A stretch of 12,472 nucleotides of DNA from Spirochaetia bacterium (GTDB lineage Bacteria > Spirochaetota > Spirochaetia > Treponematales > Breznakiellaceae): assembly GCA_025997795.1 (NCBI GenBank), contig BNVB01000062.1, positions 1-12,472 on the forward strand, in the 5' to 3' direction. Under the pieces are notes generated by a model, which made no database searches, was not told the DNA's origin, and saw nothing but the letters and a program-made list of their open reading frames with translations. A program made the position numbers and the translations under genes. Below are positions 1 through 6,088 of this stretch, one piece after another (position 1 is the first letter of the stretch; the number at the start of each line of letters is the position of its first letter).

Positions 1-61
1 CCCCATGTGTACCCCCGGCTGCCGCGGGTTAAAGTCCGATGGCGCCGGGTTTAGTGTATGG

Positions 62-127
62 GCTACGGTAAGATTTTAACGTGAGGAATTCGATGCGCTA
101 TGGTAAGATTTAACGTGAAGCAATGCG
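62..127 (+). repeat. Imperfect direct repeat pair upstream of the ABC-ATPase promoter
   Basis: Two copies of a roughly 30-35 base element sit head to tail at 62-96 and 97-127. Both begin GCTAYGGTAAGATTT, continue (T)AACGTGA and end near ATGCG; the second copy lacks one T and a few bases before the ATGCG. They stop about five bases before the -35 box at 133. The repetition is read directly. A role as operator sites for a sugar-responsive regulator is only inference, and a simple duplication is equally possible. The rest of 1-132 shows no convincing gene. Confidence 0.6.
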
Positions 128-132
128 ATTCC

Positions 133-161
133 TTGACTTTCAGCCTTTGCGGAATTACACT
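133..161 (+). promoter_or_regulatory. Sigma70-type promoter for the ABC-ATPase gene
   Basis: TTGACT at 133-138 and TACACT at 156-161 are separated by exactly 17 bases, predicting transcription from about 168. This leaves a leader of about 53 bases before the ATG at 221, which carries a GGAGG Shine-Dalgarno at 210-214. Confidence 0.6.
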
Positions 162-220
162 TAAGATTGTTACTAACATTCCAAGTAAAATCCTGTTGTC
201 AGGAGCTATGGAGGCATAGA

Positions 221-1309
221 ATGGCTAAAGTTGAGTTAAAGAACATTGGTAAGACCTACGAAGGTAATGTAAAGGCGGTAGAAAACGCCAACATCATCGT
301 AGAAGACAAGGAATTTGTCGTGTTTGTCGGTCCTTCGGGCTGCGGCAAGTCCACCACCCTTAGAATGGTTGCCGGTTTGGAAGACATTACCGAGGGCGAA
401 CTGCTTATCGACGGCGAACGGATGAACGATGTACCCCCCAAGGACCGGAATATCGCCATGGTTTTCCAAAACTATGCGCTTTATCCCCATATGTCGGTGT
501 ACGAAAACATGGCCTTTGGACTTAAAATTAAAAAAGTTCCCAAGGCAGAAATTGACAAGCGGGTTCACGAAGCGGCCAAAATTCTTGATATCGAAAAATT
601 CCTGGACCGCAAGCCCCGGGCCCTTTCCGGCGGCCAGCGCCAGCGGGTAGCCGTAGGCCGGGCCATCGTCCGGAACCCCAAGGTGTTTCTTTTTGATGAA
701 CCGCTGTCTAACCTGGATGCAAAACTCCGTGTCCAGATGCGGGCGGAACTTTCGGACCTGCACCTGCGGCTTAATGCCACCATGATCTATGTTACCCACG
801 ATCAGGTAGAAGCCATGACCATGGCAAGCAAAATTGTTGTTATGAAGGATGGCAAGGTCCAGCAGATTGGCGCCCCCCTGCACCTGTATAACCACCCGGC
901 CAACAAATTTGTGGCAGGTTTTATCGGTTCCCCGCCGATGAATTTTCTTACCCTTAAGGTAGAAACTTCCGGAGCGCTTAAGGGCGAAAATTTCGAGATT
1001 CGCCCCGCTGCCGCCCACGGAGAGGCCCTTAAAAAGTATCAGGATAAGGATATTTTCTTTGGCATCAGGCCCGAGGATCTGAGTTATACCGAAAGTCCGG
1101 AGGACAACAATATTCCCGCCAGGATCACCGTAGTTGAACCCCTTGGAGCGGATATTCACCTTTGGCTTATGGCAGGAAACCAGCCCATGGTAGCCCGGAC
1201 CGAACCCCACTACAACTTTAAGGTGGGAGACACGGTAAACTTCCGGCCCAACATGGACAAGGCCCAGTATTTTGACCGGGAAACGGAACTTTCTGTTCTT
1301 GACGCATAA
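221..1309 (+). CDS. Sugar ABC transporter ATP-binding protein (MalK/UgpC/MsmX family)
   Basis: This 362-residue cytoplasmic protein should hydrolyse ATP to drive import of sugars, oligosaccharides or glycerol-3-phosphate. Motifs in order: Walker A GPSGCGKST (37-45), Q-loop Gln83 in VFQNYALYPH, signature LSGGQ (135-139), Walker B VFLFDE (155-160), D-loop SNLDA, and switch His193 in THDQVEAM. Residues from about 235 form the regulatory TOBE/MalK-type C-terminal domain, including GIRPEDL. The length is normal for the family. I chose the ATG at 221 because GGAGG lies six bases upstream; the frame stays open upstream to about 167, but that extension has no ribosome site and would begin at the predicted transcription start. 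No permease or binding-protein gene lies next to it, so it is probably a shared ATPase serving several importers, as MsmX and MsmK do. The exact substrate cannot be read from the sequence. Confidence 0.95.
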   Translation: MAKVELKNIGKTYEGNVKAVENANIIVEDKEFVVFVGPSGCGKSTTLRMVAGLEDITEGELLIDGERMNDVPPKDRNIAMVFQNYALYPHMSVYENMAFGLKIKKVPKAEIDKRVHEAAKILDIEKFLDRKPRALSGGQRQRVAVGRAIVRNPKVFLFDEPLSNLDAKLRVQMRAELSDLHLRLNATMIYVTHDQVEAMTMASKIVVMKDGKVQQIGAPLHLYNHPANKFVAGFIGSPPMNFLTLKVETSGALKGENFEIRPAAAHGEALKKYQDKDIFFGIRPEDLSYTESPEDNNIPARITVVEPLGADIHLWLMAGNQPMVARTEPHYNFKVGDTVNFRPNMDKAQYFDRETELSVLDA

Positions 1310-1332
1310 TAATTCCCCCGGTACCTAACACC

Positions 1333-1361
1333 TTGGATAAATCCATATAAAGCCGTATGCT
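1333..1361 (+). promoter_or_regulatory. Weak candidate promoter just upstream of the FliG-like gene
   Basis: TTGGAT (1333-1338) and TATGCT (1356-1361) are 17 bases apart. The -10-like hexamer ends six bases before the ATG at 1368. That ATG has no Shine-Dalgarno sequence, so this would give a leaderless message. The -35 match is poor (only TTG), and read-through from the ABC-ATPase gene is an alternative because no terminator is visible after 1309. Confidence 0.35.
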
Positions 1362-1367
1362 GGTTTT

Positions 1368-2546
1368 ATGGGAGAGGAAAAAAAAGTACCCGGGTTCCCC
1401 TTTAGGGGACACCCGGGTTCCCCTTTAGGGGGACACCCGGGGTTTCTTAAAACCAGCCCGGACGCTCTGGAGCTGTCCAGAGAGCGCCCGGTTTTGGAAG
1501 GAAACCGTGTCGTATTTCCTGAATCAAAACAACACAATGAATCTAAATTCCAGCGGGTTGCAAAATTCCTTATCCTTATTGGAAGCGACCGGGCGGCGGA
1601 AATTCTTTCCCGGCTTCCGCCGGATCAGGTAGAAGTTATTTCCAAAGAAATCGCTTCTGTACGCGCTGTGGGTTACGAAGAGGGCCGGGTCATACTGGAA
1701 GAATTCAGCTCCCTGCTTGCTTCGCCGTACCAGTTGTCGGGGCCGTCTTCCGGCGGGGTGGAAGCGGCCCGGCGGGTTCTTTATGCCGCCTTTGGGCCGG
1801 ACAAGGGCGAGCGGCTTCTGGTTAAGGCCGTGCCGGAAGTTAAGCCCAATCTTTTTGGTTTTTTGGAAGACTTTTCCGGCGAACAACTGGCGCTGCTCTT
1901 TAAAGAAGAACAGCCTTCCGCGGCGGCCATTGTCTTTTCCCGGCTGCCCCCTAAACTTGCCGCCGCCGCACTGGCCCGCATTACCGGGGAAAAAAAACTG
2001 GAGATTGTCCGGCGCATTGCCAAACAGGCGCCGGTTGCCCCGGAGGTGCTGGAACAGGTAGCCCTGGCCCTGCGGGAAAAAGCCCGGCATATCGGCAAAC
2101 AGGAAGACGTACACTTTAACGGCATGGAAGCCCTGGCGGCGATCCTTAAATCTTCCGACACCGGTTTTGGGGACGAGATTCTTTCCCAGCTTGAACTGGA
2201 AGATCCCGAATTGGGCAAAACCCTTAAAGAGCAGGTTTATACCATTTCGGATCTGCTGGAAGCTTCCGATCTTCCCATCCAGAAAAAACTTGCCTCCATG
2301 GACGACAGGGACATTATCCTCTTGCTTAAAGCCAGGGCGGGCAATGAAGATACCATGGCGTTCAGGCAGAAGATCCTTGGTAATCTTTCCCAGGGCAGAC
2401 GGGAAGCGATTCTGGAAGAAGAAGCAATCGTCGGCGCCGTTCCCCGGCGTGATGTGGAACTTGCTGCCGGAGCTTTCCTTGCCTGGTTCAGACAAAGCAG
2501 GGATGAAGGAAGCATTGTGATGAAGAATGACGATTTGATTTTCTAG
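1368..2546 (+). CDS. fliG: Divergent FliG-like flagellar motor switch protein (FliG1-type paralogue)
   Basis: A 392-residue protein with the FliG layout. An N-terminal domain spans about 60-145, opening with RVAKFLILIGSDRAAEILSRL, close to the usual KAAILLLSLG...AAEVLKHL start. A middle domain spans about 165-265, with KEEQPSAAAIVFSRLPP where classical FliG has NEHPQTIALILSYL, and NGMEALAAIL later. A C-terminal domain spans about 285-385. FliG is the cytoplasmic rotor protein that contacts the stator. Here the EHPQ motif reads EQPS, and the segment normally VLREVD reads KLASMD, so a torque-contact arginine appears absent. Spirochaetes carry two FliG proteins, and this resembles the divergent one. 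Residues 1-57 are extra and largely encoded by a short GC-rich repeat. No in-frame start further down has a Shine-Dalgarno, so I keep the ATG at 1368, though it also lacks one. The family call is fairly sure; torque function is not. Confidence 0.8.
   Translation: MGEEKKVPGFPFRGHPGSPLGGHPGFLKTSPDALELSRERPVLEGNRVVFPESKQHNESKFQRVAKFLILIGSDRAAEILSRLPPDQVEVISKEIASVRAVGYEEGRVILEEFSSLLASPYQLSGPSSGGVEAARRVLYAAFGPDKGERLLVKAVPEVKPNLFGFLEDFSGEQLALLFKEEQPSAAAIVFSRLPPKLAAAALARITGEKKLEIVRRIAKQAPVAPEVLEQVALALREKARHIGKQEDVHFNGMEALAAILKSSDTGFGDEILSQLELEDPELGKTLKEQVYTISDLLEASDLPIQKKLASMDDRDIILLLKARAGNEDTMAFRQKILGNLSQGRREAILEEEAIVGAVPRRDVELAAGAFLAWFRQSRDEGSIVMKNDDLIF
1388..1442 (+). repeat. Two-palindrome GC-rich tandem repeat, 2.3 units
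   Basis: Unit 1 is at 1388-1410 and unit 2 at 1411-1434, followed by a partial third unit at 1435-1442. Each full unit contains ACCCGGGT, a perfect 8-base palindrome, then CCCCTTTAGGGG, a hairpin-like palindrome. Unit 2 has one extra G, so the copies are 23 and 24 bases and are read in different frames (PGFPFRGH, then PGSPLGGH). The array lies inside the 5' end of the FliG-like gene. A related pair occurs at 9782-9820. Confidence 0.85.
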
Positions 2547-2561
2547 TTTTGATTTTCTAGT
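2534..2561 (+). repeat. Perfect 14-base tandem duplication across the fliG-like stop codon
   Basis: TTTGATTTTCTAGT occurs at 2534-2547 and again at 2548-2561 with no mismatch. The first copy encodes the last residues (L-I-F) and the TAG stop. The second copy is untranslated and fills most of the 26-base gap before the peptidase gene. Confidence 0.9.
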
Positions 2562-2572
2562 ATGGAGCAAAG

Positions 2573-5500
2573 ATGAAAAAAGGCGATACCGTCAGCGGTT
2601 TTGAAATTATCGAAACACTGCCGCTGGCAGAACTAAAAGCAGAGGGCATTTGGGCCCGGCACAAAAGCGGTGCAGAATTATTCCATATTCTTAATGATGA
2701 TCCGGAAAACCTTTTTGGTTTTGCCTTTGCCACTGCCCCGGAGGATTCTACCGGGGCCGCGCATATTCTGGAACATTCGGTACTCTGCGGATCGGAACGG
2801 TATCCCCTTAAAGATGCGTTTCTAACCCTGGCCCAGGGAAGCCTCCAGACCTTCCTTAATGCGTGGACGTTTCCCGACAAAACCGTTTATCCTGCCAGTT
2901 CGGTAAACGAAAAAGATTATTTTAATTTGATGTCGGTGTATGCCGATGCGGTGTTCCGTCCGCTGCTTTCTGAATGGACCTTTTTGCAGGAAGGCTGGCG
3001 TCTTGTGCCGGCAAAAACAGGGCTGGAGTACACCGGCGTGGTGTACAACGAAATGAAGGGCGCCTATTCTTCCATGGATACCTATGCGGGTCTTTGGTCG
3101 GTTAAGGGGGTAATGCCCGGAACACCCTATGCCTTTGAATCCGGCGGCGACCCTGAATGTATTCCCGGTTTAAGCTGGCAGGGCCTTAAGGACTTTCACC
3201 GCTCCCGGTATGCTCCGGCCAACTGCCGGATATTTCTTGCAGGCAATATCCCTACAGAAAAACAGCTGGAATTTCTGGATAAAAACTGTCTCACAAATCT
3301 TCCCGGCGGCTCTGCGGCGGCGCCCATTGCCAAAACCGTCCGCTGGAACAGTCCGCAAAATCTGCGCATAAGCTGCCCCGGCAATGAAGAAGGACAAAAA
3401 CCGCAGGCCTTTTTGTCCTGGCTTTGTTCGGACAGTACCAGCATTATGGAAACCATGGCGCTTTCCTGCCTGGGGGAAATTCTTTTGGGCCACGACGGAT
3501 CGCCCCTTACCAGGGCGCTGATCGAATCCGGTTTGGGGGAAGATCTTTCCCCCAGTACCGGCCTGGAGGGGGAACTGCGGGAAACGGTGTTTTGCGTGGG
3601 ACTCCGGGGCATTCTGGGCGAACGGGAAAAGGCCGAAGAAAATTACCGGCGTTTGGAAGATCTTATTCTGGGGGAACTGCGCCGCCTTGTCAGGGAAGGA
3701 ATTCCCCGGGAAGAAATAGAAGCGGCCCTTCTTTCCAGTGAATTTGCCCACCGGGAAATCAAACGTTCCCACGGTCCTTATTCGCTGGTGTGGATGCGCC
3801 GGGCTTTTCGGGGCTGGCTCTATGGAACAAAACCCTGGGAGTCTCTGCTCTTTGAGCCGAATTTTTCCGCTCTTAAACGCCGTGCTGCAGAAGAAACGGG
3901 TTATTTTGAATCACTTATCGAAACGTATCTGTTGAACAATCCCCACCGGGCGCTTATTGCCATTGAAGGCGAGGCGGATTATCTTGCCAAAAAAGAAACG
4001 GCCATGGCTTCCCGTTTAGCGGACGAAGAAAAAACCCTGGGAAAAACAGGGAAAAAGGCGTTGGAAAAAAAGAGTGCGGAACTGGAAAAATTCCAGAGCC
4101 AAGGAGAAAGTAAGGCCGCGCTGGAAACCATTCCCCATCTTTCCCGGGAAGATTTAGTGCCGGAAGTACAGCCGGTTCCTACGGAACTGCACGGGCCCCT
4201 GGGCCAGACCGGCCTTCCCTGTATGGTTCATCCGATTTTTACCAACGGCATAACGTATGCAGACCTGGCTTTTCCCGTGGATGTGCTGGAACCCGAAGAC
4301 TATGCCTGGCTGCCGTTTTTTGCCCGTACCGTGGTTTCCATGGGGCTGCCCGGTTTGGACTATGGCCAAGTGTCGGGCCTGCTTGCCCGGACTAGCGGGG
4401 GTTTTCATGCACTGCTGGAAACCGGATCATCCGCTCCGCCAAATGGCGCAGCCACAAACCCGCTTTGGAAGACGGAACAGGAATTGCAATCCAGGGACTG
4501 GATCGTTTACCGGATCAAAGCCCTGGACGAAAAATTGGCCCCTTCGTTAGATCTGGCCAAACGGCTTGTTACCGAGGCGGATTTTTCCGACTTGCGCCGC
4601 CTGCGGGATCTGGCGGTGGAAATGAAAAACGACAGCGACGCAAGCCTGGCCCCTGCGGGGCACAGTTATGCGTCGAGCCGGTCCGCATGTTTGTTTTCCC
4701 GGGCCAGGACAGTGGACGAGGTATGGAACGGCCTGGGACAAATTCCCTTTGCCCACCGCCTGGTTTCCATGGATATGGGGGAACTGCGGGACCGTATGAT
4801 CCGCATCCGGGATAGTCTTTTAGAGGGCGGCCTTGCCGTCAACATTACCGTTTCAAACGAGGCGGCAGAAAAAGCCCTTAAAGCGGCGGAATGTTTTGGA
4901 TCCTTTGGCGCACCAAAACCGGCTAATCCCCGGTGCCGGGAAAAAGAAACCTTTGCGTCCCTTTTGTCGTTTGGCAGACATGATACAGCTGCTGCACCCG
5001 GCGAAACACAAGCCGAGGTGTATGTTTCGCCGTCGCTCCAAATCGGTTTTGCCGCCATGTCGCTTCCTGCCGCGCCCTATGGCTCTCCGGAACACGCCGC
5101 AGAGCTGGTTTTTGCCCATGAACTTTCTACCGGGGCCCTGTGGGAATCGATACGGATGATGGGCGGAGCCTATGGCGCTTTTGCCCACCCCGATAACCTG
5201 GAAAGGGTCTTTTCCTTTTCTACCTACCGGGACCCGGACCCGCTCCGTTCCCTGGAGGCTTTTCCGGCAATTTTGAAGAAGCGGGGTTCCGATGGTATAG
5301 ACGAAGAAACCCTGACAAAAACAATTATTGGCGCTTATGCCCGGGAGACCCGGCCCCATACCCCGGCAGAAAAGGGTTTTTCCGAATTTCTCCGGCGGCT
5401 TTACGGCATTAACGACAGTCACCGCCTGGCCAAACTGCAGTACATGATCGCCCTCAAGGAAGCAGATTCATGCGCTGTTGCCCGCCGCCTTGCCGCCGCA

Positions 5501-5617
5501 GGAAAGATCGCCGCAGGAAAAACCGGCGGCAGTTTTCCGGTAATCATTGCCGGAACTAAAACGGCAAAAAAAGCAGCGGAAAAACTTGGCGTGGAACTTA
5601 AGGAACTGCCGGTATAA
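2573..5617 (+). CDS. M16C-family zinc metallopeptidase (PreP/falcilysin type)
   Basis: A 1014-residue protein of the size expected for M16C peptidases, which close two halves around short unfolded peptides and degrade them. The inverted zinc motif HILEH is at 64-68 (His64, catalytic Glu67, His68), and the third ligand is Glu160 in VVYNEMKGAYSSMD. Family hallmarks include LCGSERYPLKDAF, the segment LNAWTFPDKTVYPASS, and near the C-terminus LSTGALWESIRMMGGAYGA and FSTYRDPDPLRSL, which belong to the substrate-binding half. A lysine/glutamate-rich linker around 470-520 probably joins the halves. No signal peptide is seen, so I infer a cytoplasmic enzyme. The ATG is preceded by GGAG at 2564-2567, five bases away. 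It follows the FliG-like gene by 26 bases and may be co-transcribed with it. All key residues are intact. Confidence 0.93.
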   Translation: MKKGDTVSGFEIIETLPLAELKAEGIWARHKSGAELFHILNDDPENLFGFAFATAPEDSTGAAHILEHSVLCGSERYPLKDAFLTLAQGSLQTFLNAWTFPDKTVYPASSVNEKDYFNLMSVYADAVFRPLLSEWTFLQEGWRLVPAKTGLEYTGVVYNEMKGAYSSMDTYAGLWSVKGVMPGTPYAFESGGDPECIPGLSWQGLKDFHRSRYAPANCRIFLAGNIPTEKQLEFLDKNCLTNLPGGSAAAPIAKTVRWNSPQNLRISCPGNEEGQKPQAFLSWLCSDSTSIMETMALSCLGEILLGHDGSPLTRALIESGLGEDLSPSTGLEGELRETVFCVGLRGILGEREKAEENYRRLEDLILGELRRLVREGIPREEIEAALLSSEFAHREIKRSHGPYSLVWMRRAFRGWLYGTKPWESLLFEPNFSALKRRAAEETGYFESLIETYLLNNPHRALIAIEGEADYLAKKETAMASRLADEEKTLGKTGKKALEKKSAELEKFQSQGESKAALETIPHLSREDLVPEVQPVPTELHGPLGQTGLPCMVHPIFTNGITYADLAFPVDVLEPEDYAWLPFFARTVVSMGLPGLDYGQVSGLLARTSGGFHALLETGSSAPPNGAATNPLWKTEQELQSRDWIVYRIKALDEKLAPSLDLAKRLVTEADFSDLRRLRDLAVEMKNDSDASLAPAGHSYASSRSACLFSRARTVDEVWNGLGQIPFAHRLVSMDMGELRDRMIRIRDSLLEGGLAVNITVSNEAAEKALKAAECFGSFGAPKPANPRCREKETFASLLSFGRHDTAAAPGETQAEVYVSPSLQIGFAAMSLPAAPYGSPEHAAELVFAHELSTGALWESIRMMGGAYGAFAHPDNLERVFSFSTYRDPDPLRSLEAFPAILKKRGSDGIDEETLTKTIIGAYARETRPHTPAEKGFSEFLRRLYGINDSHRLAKLQYMIALKEADSCAVARRLAAAGKIAAGKTGGSFPVIIAGTKTAKKAAEKLGVELKELPV

Positions 5618-5628
5618 AAGCCGCTTAA

Positions 5629-5652
5629 GGCAAATTGACGCAGCAATTTGCC
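5629..5652 (+). terminator. Hairpin after the peptidase gene, possible weak terminator
   Basis: GGCAAATTG (5629-5637) pairs perfectly with CAATTTGCC (5644-5652) around a six-base loop, starting 12 bases after the stop codon. No T-run follows, so it is not a textbook intrinsic terminator; it may be factor-assisted or simply protect the mRNA 3' end. Confidence 0.45.
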
Positions 5653-5661
5653 GTGTTGCTG

Positions 5662-5690
5662 TTGACACAATTAAAAAAAACTGCTATCAT
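5662..5690 (+). promoter_or_regulatory. Strong sigma70-type promoter for tRNA-Ala
   Basis: A consensus TTGACA (5662-5667), a 17-base A-rich spacer, and TATCAT (5685-5690). Transcription should begin near 5697, about seven bases before the mature tRNA 5' end. This is the best promoter in the window, as expected for a stable RNA. Confidence 0.8.
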
Positions 5691-5703
5691 TATCTCTATT
5701 CTG

Positions 5704-5777
5704 GGGGGTGTAGCTCAGTTGGCTAGAGCGCTTGAATGGCATTCACGAGGTCAGGGGTTCAATTCCCCTCACCTCCA
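5704..5777 (+). tRNA. tRNA-Ala, anticodon GGC
   Basis: A complete cloverleaf can be folded: acceptor GGGGGTG (5704-5710) with CACCTCC (5770-5776), D arm GCTC/GAGC, anticodon stem CTTGA/TCACG with loop ATGGCAT, and T arm AGGGG-TTCAATT-CCCCT. The anticodon GGC is at 5738-5740. G5706 pairs with T5774, giving the G3-U70 wobble that is the alanine identity element, so the amino acid is sure. It should decode GCC and GCU. The discriminator is A5777 and CCA is not encoded (GAA follows), so CCA must be added enzymatically. Oddity: within the anticodon stem T5732 faces C5746, where close relatives would have an A, leaving a U-C mismatch at position 28-42. Confidence 0.95.
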
Positions 5778-5780
5778 GAA

Positions 5781-5812
5781 ATACTAAACTAATCCTTTAG
5801 TATATTTTTTTT
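5781..5812 (+). terminator. Intrinsic terminator after tRNA-Ala
   Basis: ATACTAAA (5781-5788) pairs perfectly with TTTAGTAT (5796-5803) around a seven-base loop, followed by an A and eight T. The stem is AT-rich and therefore probably only moderately efficient, which matters because the next gene starts 12 bases later. Confidence 0.8.
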
Positions 5813-5824
5813 GTGAGGTAAAGA

Positions 5825-6040
5825 ATGGACAAAGTTATTGAGCAGCTTAAAAAGCTCTACACCCAGCGGAAAGGTCTGGACAAAAAGATTTCCGCACTGG
5901 AGACCAAGCTGATTAGCGCTGCCAAAACCGCGGCTAAAGCTAAAACAGCGGTTAAAACAAAGGTTTCCAAGGTAACATCTGCCGCCCGCGGCAGAGGCAG
6001 AAAAGCTGCCAAAACAATCCGGGCAAAAGCCGGACTGTAG
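5825..6040 (+). CDS. Small lysine/alanine-rich histone H1-like DNA-binding protein
   Basis: A 71-residue, strongly basic protein with 16 Lys and 5 Arg against 4 acidic residues. Residues 1-32 (with IEQLKKL and LDKKISALETKL) look like an amphipathic helix or coiled coil. Residues 32-54 are Ala/Lys/Thr/Val repeats (AAKTAAKAKTAVKTK), like the tail of histone H1 and of bacterial H1-like proteins. RGRGRK (55-60) resembles an AT-hook core. I infer non-specific DNA or RNA binding, probably nucleoid-associated. GAGG at 5815-5818 is six bases before the ATG, supporting the start. The gene begins 12 bases after the tRNA terminator, so there is little room for its own promoter. A TATATT at 5801-5806 overlapping the terminator could act as a -10 but has no partner -35; otherwise it depends on read-through from the tRNA promoter. 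It ends in its own terminator. Confidence 0.82.
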   Translation: MDKVIEQLKKLYTQRKGLDKKISALETKLISAAKTAAKAKTAVKTKVSKVTSAARGRGRKAAKTIRAKAGL

Positions 6041-6041
6041 T

Positions 6042-6070
6042 AAAAACCGGGTTGCAAAACCCGGTTTTTT
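6042..6070 (+). terminator. Intrinsic terminator after the H1-like gene
   Basis: ACCGGGTT (6046-6053) pairs with AACCCGGT (6058-6065) around a GCAA tetraloop (a stable GNRA loop), flanked by AAAA before and a T-run after. The stem begins six bases after the stop codon. This is a strong terminator. Confidence 0.92.
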
Positions 6071-6080
6071 TATATATGAT
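6052..6080 (+). promoter_or_regulatory. Candidate promoter embedded in the preceding terminator
   Basis: TTGCAA (6052-6057) lies in the loop and stem edge of the terminator. TATGAT (6075-6080, five of six consensus bases) follows after a 17-base spacer. Transcription would start near 6087, two bases before the ATG at 6089. Because the terminator cuts off the upstream gene and only 18 bases separate it from the next ATG, a promoter here is needed. The element fit is good at -10 and moderate at -35. Confidence 0.5.
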
Positions 6081-6088
6081 CCTTAGAT

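Noticed and set aside
14..49. Inverted repeat CCCGGC...GCCGGG near the left edge as a terminator
   Set aside because: The loop is 24 bases, there is no T-run, and no gene is visible just upstream within the window.
236..1210. Long open frame on the minus strand opposite the ABC-ATPase gene (324 codons)
   Set aside because: It lies wholly opposite a gene with intact motifs, has no ribosome site and its translation shows no recognisable domain; a codon-bias shadow.
1388..1442. CRISPR array or intrinsic terminator made of the GC-rich repeat
   Set aside because: There are no unique spacers, units abut directly, and no T-run follows; the repeat lies inside an open reading frame.
1524..2570. Long minus-strand open frame opposite the FliG-like gene (348 codons)
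   Set aside because: Shadow of the real coding strand; no motifs, no SD, and the + strand protein fits the FliG family.
2562..2576. Four-codon mini-frame ATG GAG CAA AGA TGA overlapping the peptidase ATG
   Set aside because: It has no SD, and its GGAG is better explained as the SD of the peptidase start at 2573.
3170..3772. Minus-strand open frames opposite the M16C peptidase
   Set aside because: The peptidase frame is continuous with all zinc ligands, and the opposite frames have no independent support.
5704..5812. tRNA gene as an integration site for a mobile element
   Set aside because: No integrase, no duplicated tRNA 3' end, and the neighbouring genes look like core genes.
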